From assembly GCA_016208665.1 (NCBI GenBank), contig JACQXT010000198.1, forward strand, positions 1 through 8,939: 8,939 bases of DNA, in the 5' to 3' direction. Source of the stretch: Chitinivibrionia bacterium. Lineage in GTDB: Bacteria > Krumholzibacteriota > Krumholzibacteriia > WVZY01. The notes under the pieces are model-generated. The model ran no database searches and was not told where the DNA came from. It saw only the letters and a list, made by a program, of their open reading frames with translations. Positions 6,008-8,939 of the stretch are shown one piece after another; the first letter of the stretch is position 1, and every line of letters begins with the position of its first letter. The translations under genes were made by a program, and so were the position numbers.

Positions 6008-6547
6008 ATGAAACGTCTATTGATATATATAGTCGCATGTGCGTTGTCGGTAGTCTGCGCCAGCCGCCTCTCCGCTCAGATCCCGCCGGCCGCCCCCGCT
6101 CAGGGAAGCGCGCTGCCAAGCCCGCTCCCGCGGATCCCGAAAGAAACATGCGCGCAGATCCTGCGGATCGCCCAGACCGTGCCGGGAACGATCGTCGAGA
6201 TGGTCGAAGGAACGTTCATCGATCCCGATATCCCGCATCCGGTCGAGGGCTGTATGATCGTGATCTCCGGTTCGTGGGGAGAGCTCGACGAGGATCCGAG
6301 TCCGACGGACGCCGTGTTCGAGTACCTTTCGGATCAGGATTGGACGCAGCGGACGGCCTATTCGGCCGACGGCCCCGACGGGACAAGCTTCTCGTTCTGC
6401 ATAGACAGCGTCATGTGCATTGTTCGCGGAAGCTGGGAAGGCGGCGACGACGCCGATTCGACGATTGTCCCGAGCGACGTCTACCAGGTCATTGTATATT
6501 GCGTCAGGATCGAGCCGGCCGAATGCCGGGCTTTGATCGAGGAGTGA
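6008..6547 (+). CDS. Exported six-cysteine protein of unknown function
   Basis: I do not recognise this 179-residue family. A signal peptide is clear (MKRLLIYIVACALSVVCASRL, probable cleavage after SA at about 23), followed by a proline/alanine-rich linker (about 25-44). The mature part has six cysteines (48, 82, 131, 137, 165, 173), an even number that fits disulfides in the periplasm or outside the cell. It is acidic and shows an internal echo: ISGSWGELDED (about 86-96) and VRGSWEGGDDAD (about 139-150). Each copy follows a Cys-hydrophobic strand and precedes a P-S/T-D-x-hydrophobic segment (PSPTDAVFEYL; VPSDVYQVIVYC), suggesting a duplicated beta-rich unit. GGAG at 5995-5998 supports the ATG at 6008. 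It begins 29 bases after tag ends and could be cotranscribed with it, but no functional link is evident. Confidence 0.75.
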   Translation: MKRLLIYIVACALSVVCASRLSAQIPPAAPAQGSALPSPLPRIPKETCAQILRIAQTVPGTIVEMVEGTFIDPDIPHPVEGCMIVISGSWGELDEDPSPTDAVFEYLSDQDWTQRTAYSADGPDGTSFSFCIDSVMCIVRGSWEGGDDADSTIVPSDVYQVIVYCVRIEPAECRALIEE

Positions 6548-6640
6548 CGCCGGCGGCGGCTCGCATGGCGGGCCTTCCCTCCGCGGGAGCGTCTGCGCGC
6601 GCGGGAGTTTCCATCCGCCGCGGCCGTATCGTACGAATCC

Positions 6641-7231
6641 ATGTGGGACAAACGCTACAGCGTTGACGAATACATCTACGGGAAGGATCCGAACGACTTC
6701 CTCGCTCAGGCATTCGGCTCCATTCCGAAAGGCCGCGTGCTTTCGCTCGGCGAGGGCGAGGGCAGGAACGCCGTCTTTCTCGCGGAGCGGGGCTACGAAG
6801 TCGTCGGCGTCGATTCCTCGGCCGTGGGATTGAAGAAGGCCCGGGCGCTCGCGCAGGAGCGCGGTGTCGAGATAGAAACCGTGCTGGCCGAGGTCGGCGA
6901 TTTCGCAATCGAACCTGAGGCATTCGACGGGATCATTTCGATTTTTCTCCACCTGCCGCCTCTTGTACGAAACCGGATTCACGAGAGCGCGGTTCGCGGG
7001 CTTCGGCCGGACGGCGCGTACATTCTCGAGGCGTACACTCCCCGCCAATTGGAATTCAAGACGGGAGGGCCGTCGGATCGCGAGCTCTTGATGGAGCTCC
7101 CCGATCTGAAGCGCGAACTCGCCGGGCTCGAATTCAAACATGCGGTCGAAACGGAGCGGGAGTTTTCGGAAGGCGCTACGCACCGGGGCCGCGGCGCAGT
7201 GGTTCAGATCATCGGCATAAAAAGGAGGTAA
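6641..7231 (+). CDS. Class I SAM-dependent methyltransferase
   Basis: This 196-residue protein starts MWDKRYSVDEYIYGKDPNDFL, the standard opening of a small Rossmann-fold methyltransferase family often labelled class I SAM-dependent or tellurite-resistance-like (TehB-like). Motif I is VLSLGEGEGRNAVFLA (33-48), the acidic residue at the end of strand 2 is D58 (VVGVDSS), and strand 4 reads FDGIISIFLHLPP (95-107). The C-terminal half keeps LEAYTPRQLEFKTGGP and LAGLEFKHAVETERE, both familiar from this group. The methyl acceptor is unknown. The start lacks a convincing ribosome binding site, but no other standard start exists in frame after the stop at 6545-6547. Its last codons contain the ribosome binding site of the next gene. 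Confidence 0.88.
   Translation: MWDKRYSVDEYIYGKDPNDFLAQAFGSIPKGRVLSLGEGEGRNAVFLAERGYEVVGVDSSAVGLKKARALAQERGVEIETVLAEVGDFAIEPEAFDGIISIFLHLPPLVRNRIHESAVRGLRPDGAYILEAYTPRQLEFKTGGPSDRELLMELPDLKRELAGLEFKHAVETEREFSEGATHRGRGAVVQIIGIKRR
7221..7229 (+). promoter_or_regulatory. Ribosome binding site embedded in the end of the methyltransferase gene
   Basis: AAAGGAGGT is close to a perfect anti-16S match. It overlaps the last lysine/arginine codons and the first base of the TAA stop (7229-7231) of the methyltransferase, and lies five bases before the ATG at 7235. It fixes that start and makes cotranscription of the two genes very likely. Confidence 0.85.
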
Positions 7232-7234
7232 CCT

Positions 7235-7690
7235 ATGGAGGTGTTTTCCGCTCTCTGGCTTCCCATACTTTTGTCCGCCGTCTTCGTGTTCATCGCAAGC
7301 TCCATCCTGCACATGGCCACTCCCCTGGAAATGAAGGACCCGGATGCGGTCAAGAAGTTCGAGCAGGGTCCGGTGGGCATTCTCACGGTGCTGCCGAACG
7401 GCAAGCCGAAAATGGGAAAGAGCCTCGTCCTGTGGTTTCTGTACATCGTCTTCATCAATATTTTCGTCGGGTACGCCGCCGCGCTCGGTCTCGAGCGGGG
7501 CACGGATTATCTCATGGTCTTTCGCGTGACGGGAGCGATCGCGGTGCTCGCGTACGTCGCGGCGCCGCTGTATGAACATATTTGGAAAGGCCAGAGCTGC
7601 GCAACGACGTTCCGGTTCATCATAGGCGGCGTGATCTACGGCCTGCTGACCGCGGGGACGTTCGGATGGCTGTGGCCGGCCGGAATGTAG
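7235..7690 (+). CDS. Conserved four-helix membrane protein of unknown function
   Basis: This 151-residue protein has hydrophobic segments at about 5-27, 64-86, 94-112 and 127-148. It matches a widespread uncharacterised membrane family I remember by its conserved pieces: SALWLPILLSAVFVFIASSI near the start, GPVGILTVLPNGKPKMGKSL in the first loop, GTDYLMVFRVTG, and TAGTFGWLWP at the C-terminus. The histidine after the first helix (H26) is also typical. The first loop looks shorter than I recall for homologues, which usually have some 30 further residues between the HM and the EMK segment. That is a memory-based comparison. The gene is joined to the methyltransferase by a three-base gap and followed within 26 bases by the GH47 lipoprotein gene. 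No function can be assigned. Confidence 0.82.
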   Translation: MEVFSALWLPILLSAVFVFIASSILHMATPLEMKDPDAVKKFEQGPVGILTVLPNGKPKMGKSLVLWFLYIVFINIFVGYAAALGLERGTDYLMVFRVTGAIAVLAYVAAPLYEHIWKGQSCATTFRFIIGGVIYGLLTAGTFGWLWPAGM

Positions 7691-7716
7691 CCCGGCAGCA
7701 TCGAGGAGGCTCCTTA

Positions 7717-8939
7717 GTGAAAAAGGCCGTCTTTCTCCTTGTTCTCGTATGCCTCGCGGTGGCCTGCGGACAGAAAAAGCAGGCGCCCGCGCCCGACGCC
7801 AACACCGTTCTCGCCGGCAAGGTCAAGACGGAATTTCTTCATGCCTGGCAGGGATACAAGCAGTACGCGTGGAGCCACGACATGCTCAAACCGCTCTCGA
7901 AGACCTCCCATGATTGGTACGGCGTATCCCTTCTGATGACGCCGGTGGACGCGTTCGACACGATGAAGCTCATGGGGCTCGAGGCGGAAGCACGCGAAGC
8001 GAAGGAGCTGATCTTCGAGAGACTCTCGTTCGACAATGATATCGACGTCCAGCTCTTCGAAATCAACATCCGCCTGCTGGGAGGCCTCCTCTCGGCCTAC
8101 CAGTTGGACGGCGACAAGCGGTTCCTCGATCTCGCCGCCGATCTGGGACGCCGGCTGCTCCCGGCGTTCGATTCGCCCACGGGCATGCCGTACCGCATCG
8201 TCAACCTGCGAAGCGGCGCAACGGGCGATCCGCACAACAATCCCGCCGAGATCGGCACGCTGCTCCTCGAGTTCGGCACGCTTTCCAGGACCACCGGCGA
8301 CGAGATCTACTACGAAAAAGCGAAGCACGCTGTTCAGACGCTCTTCAACAGGCGTTCCTCCATCGGTCTCGTCGGCACGATCATCAACATCGAAACAGGG
8401 GAATGGGAAAACACGGAGTCCCACCTCGGCGGGCGCATCGACTCGTACTACGAGTACCTCCTGACGAGCTGGCTCCTCTTCGGCTACGGCGAGATGAAAG
8501 AGATGTGGGATTCAAGCATAACCGCGATCAATGCGTATCTCGAAGACTCGGTCGCGAGCGGCTACTGGTACGGCCGCGCCGACATGACGACCGCCAATCG
8601 AACGCGCCGGTACTTCGGGGCGCTGGACGCGTTCTTCCCTGCGGTCCTTACCTTGAGCGGCGACACGGCGCGCGCGAGGAAGCTGCAGGAGAGCTGCTTC
8701 AAGATGTGGATGCTCTACGGCATCGAGCCGGAAATGATCGACTACTCGGTGATGGAGATCGTGTCGGAGAGCTACGTGCTGCGGCCGGAAACGATCGAAT
8801 CGGCTTACTATCTGTATCGCTCGACGCGGGACCCGCGGTTTCTGGAGATGGGCACGGAGTATTTCGAGAGCCTCGTGGAACACTGCAGAAGCGGAGCCGC
8901 CTACGCCGCGCTCAAGAGCGTGAAGACGATGGAACAGGA
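7717..8939 (+). CDS. GH47 (class I alpha-mannosidase-like) lipoprotein, 3' end beyond window
   Basis: The frame opens at GTG 7717 (GAGGAGG at 7703-7709) and stays open for 407 codons to the window edge. The N-terminus is a lipoprotein signal (MKKAVFLLVLVCLAVAC, lipid attachment at C17). The rest is a glycoside hydrolase family 47 domain: FLHAWQGYKQYAWSHDMLKP (40-59), TPVDAFDTMKLMGL (75-88), VQLFEINIRLLGGLLSAY (111-128), PAEIGTLLLEFGTLSRTTGD (176-195), GGRIDSYYEYLLTSW (238-252) and LRPETIES (355-362). GH47 enzymes are Ca2+-dependent inverting alpha-1,2-mannosidases. The catalytic acids appear present as E115, D242 and E358. The classical KMDHLVCF histidine is absent; FGALDAFFPAVLTLSGD (300-316) stands there, as in the EDEM branch. 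The C-terminus with the calcium-binding Thr lies outside. It probably acts on mannosides at the membrane surface; neighbours do not specify a substrate. Confidence 0.88.
   Translation, partial: MKKAVFLLVLVCLAVACGQKKQAPAPDANTVLAGKVKTEFLHAWQGYKQYAWSHDMLKPLSKTSHDWYGVSLLMTPVDAFDTMKLMGLEAEAREAKELIFERLSFDNDIDVQLFEINIRLLGGLLSAYQLDGDKRFLDLAADLGRRLLPAFDSPTGMPYRIVNLRSGATGDPHNNPAEIGTLLLEFGTLSRTTGDEIYYEKAKHAVQTLFNRRSSIGLVGTIINIETGEWENTESHLGGRIDSYYEYLLTSWLLFGYGEMKEMWDSSITAINAYLEDSVASGYWYGRADMTTANRTRRYFGALDAFFPAVLTLSGDTARARKLQESCFKMWMLYGIEPEMIDYSVMEIVSESYVLRPETIESAYYLYRSTRDPRFLEMGTEYFESLVEHCRSGAAYAALKSVKTMEQ

Noticed and set aside
6548..6640. GC-rich gap with the direct repeat CGCGGGAG (6582-6589, 6600-6607) before the methyltransferase
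   Set aside because: The repeat is only eight bases in very GC-rich DNA and gives no clear hairpin, promoter or reading frame; treated as chance.
6017..7579. 520-codon open frame on the minus strand
   Set aside because: It lies antisense to three well-supported genes (exported six-cysteine protein, methyltransferase, membrane protein). The translation is rich in Arg, His, Asp and Pro with no recognisable domain, as expected for a GC-rich shadow frame.
7714..8424. 236-codon open frame on the minus strand
   Set aside because: It is the antisense shadow of the GH47 lipoprotein gene, whose motifs are unmistakable on the plus strand.

Overview
This window reads like a high-GC bacterial chromosome segment in which every supportable gene lies on the plus strand. 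The best taxonomic clue is the RCC1-repeat protein (4007-5257). It ends in a FlgD-Ig-like / type IX-like C-terminal domain, with an SPNPFSP motif followed by YDVSGRRV, WDGRD and SGMYFVRL. Such tails are typical of the FCB superphylum and its uncultured relatives (Eisenbacteria-, Latescibacteria-, Zixibacteria-like lineages). This placement is an inference from domain style, not from a marker gene. The content looks like accessory and housekeeping genes; I see no rRNA, tRNA, CRISPR array, integrase or insertion sequence.

Layout: (a) 1-110, C-terminal tail of a HerA-like ATPase (DUF853/YjgR type); (b) 172-1119, a CorA-family metal channel whose GMN signature is changed to GMS; (c) 1208-1645, a small three-helix membrane protein, followed at once by a GT4 glycosyltransferase (1651-3012), with the two reading frames touching; (d) 3153-3779, a LysE-type exporter; (e) a 227-bp intergenic region with a cluster of small dyads and an AT-rich island; (f) 4007-5257, an exported seven-bladed RCC1/BLIP-II-like propeller built of seven exact 39-residue units, closed by a strong hairpin; (g) 5397-5978, 3-methyladenine DNA glycosylase I (tag); (h) 6008-6547, an exported six-cysteine protein of unknown function; (i) 6641-7231 SAM methyltransferase, 7235-7690 four-helix membrane protein and 7717-end lipoprotein, closely packed and probably one transcription unit.

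The most interesting gene is the last. It has a GTG start and runs off the window edge. It encodes a lipoprotein with a glycoside hydrolase family 47 (class I alpha-mannosidase) domain, a family best known from the eukaryotic ER and Golgi. Its C-terminal half resembles the EDEM branch of the family more than the classical ER mannosidase I branch. The remaining genes are recognisable families with modest oddities. I do not see a convincing new defence or mobile system here.
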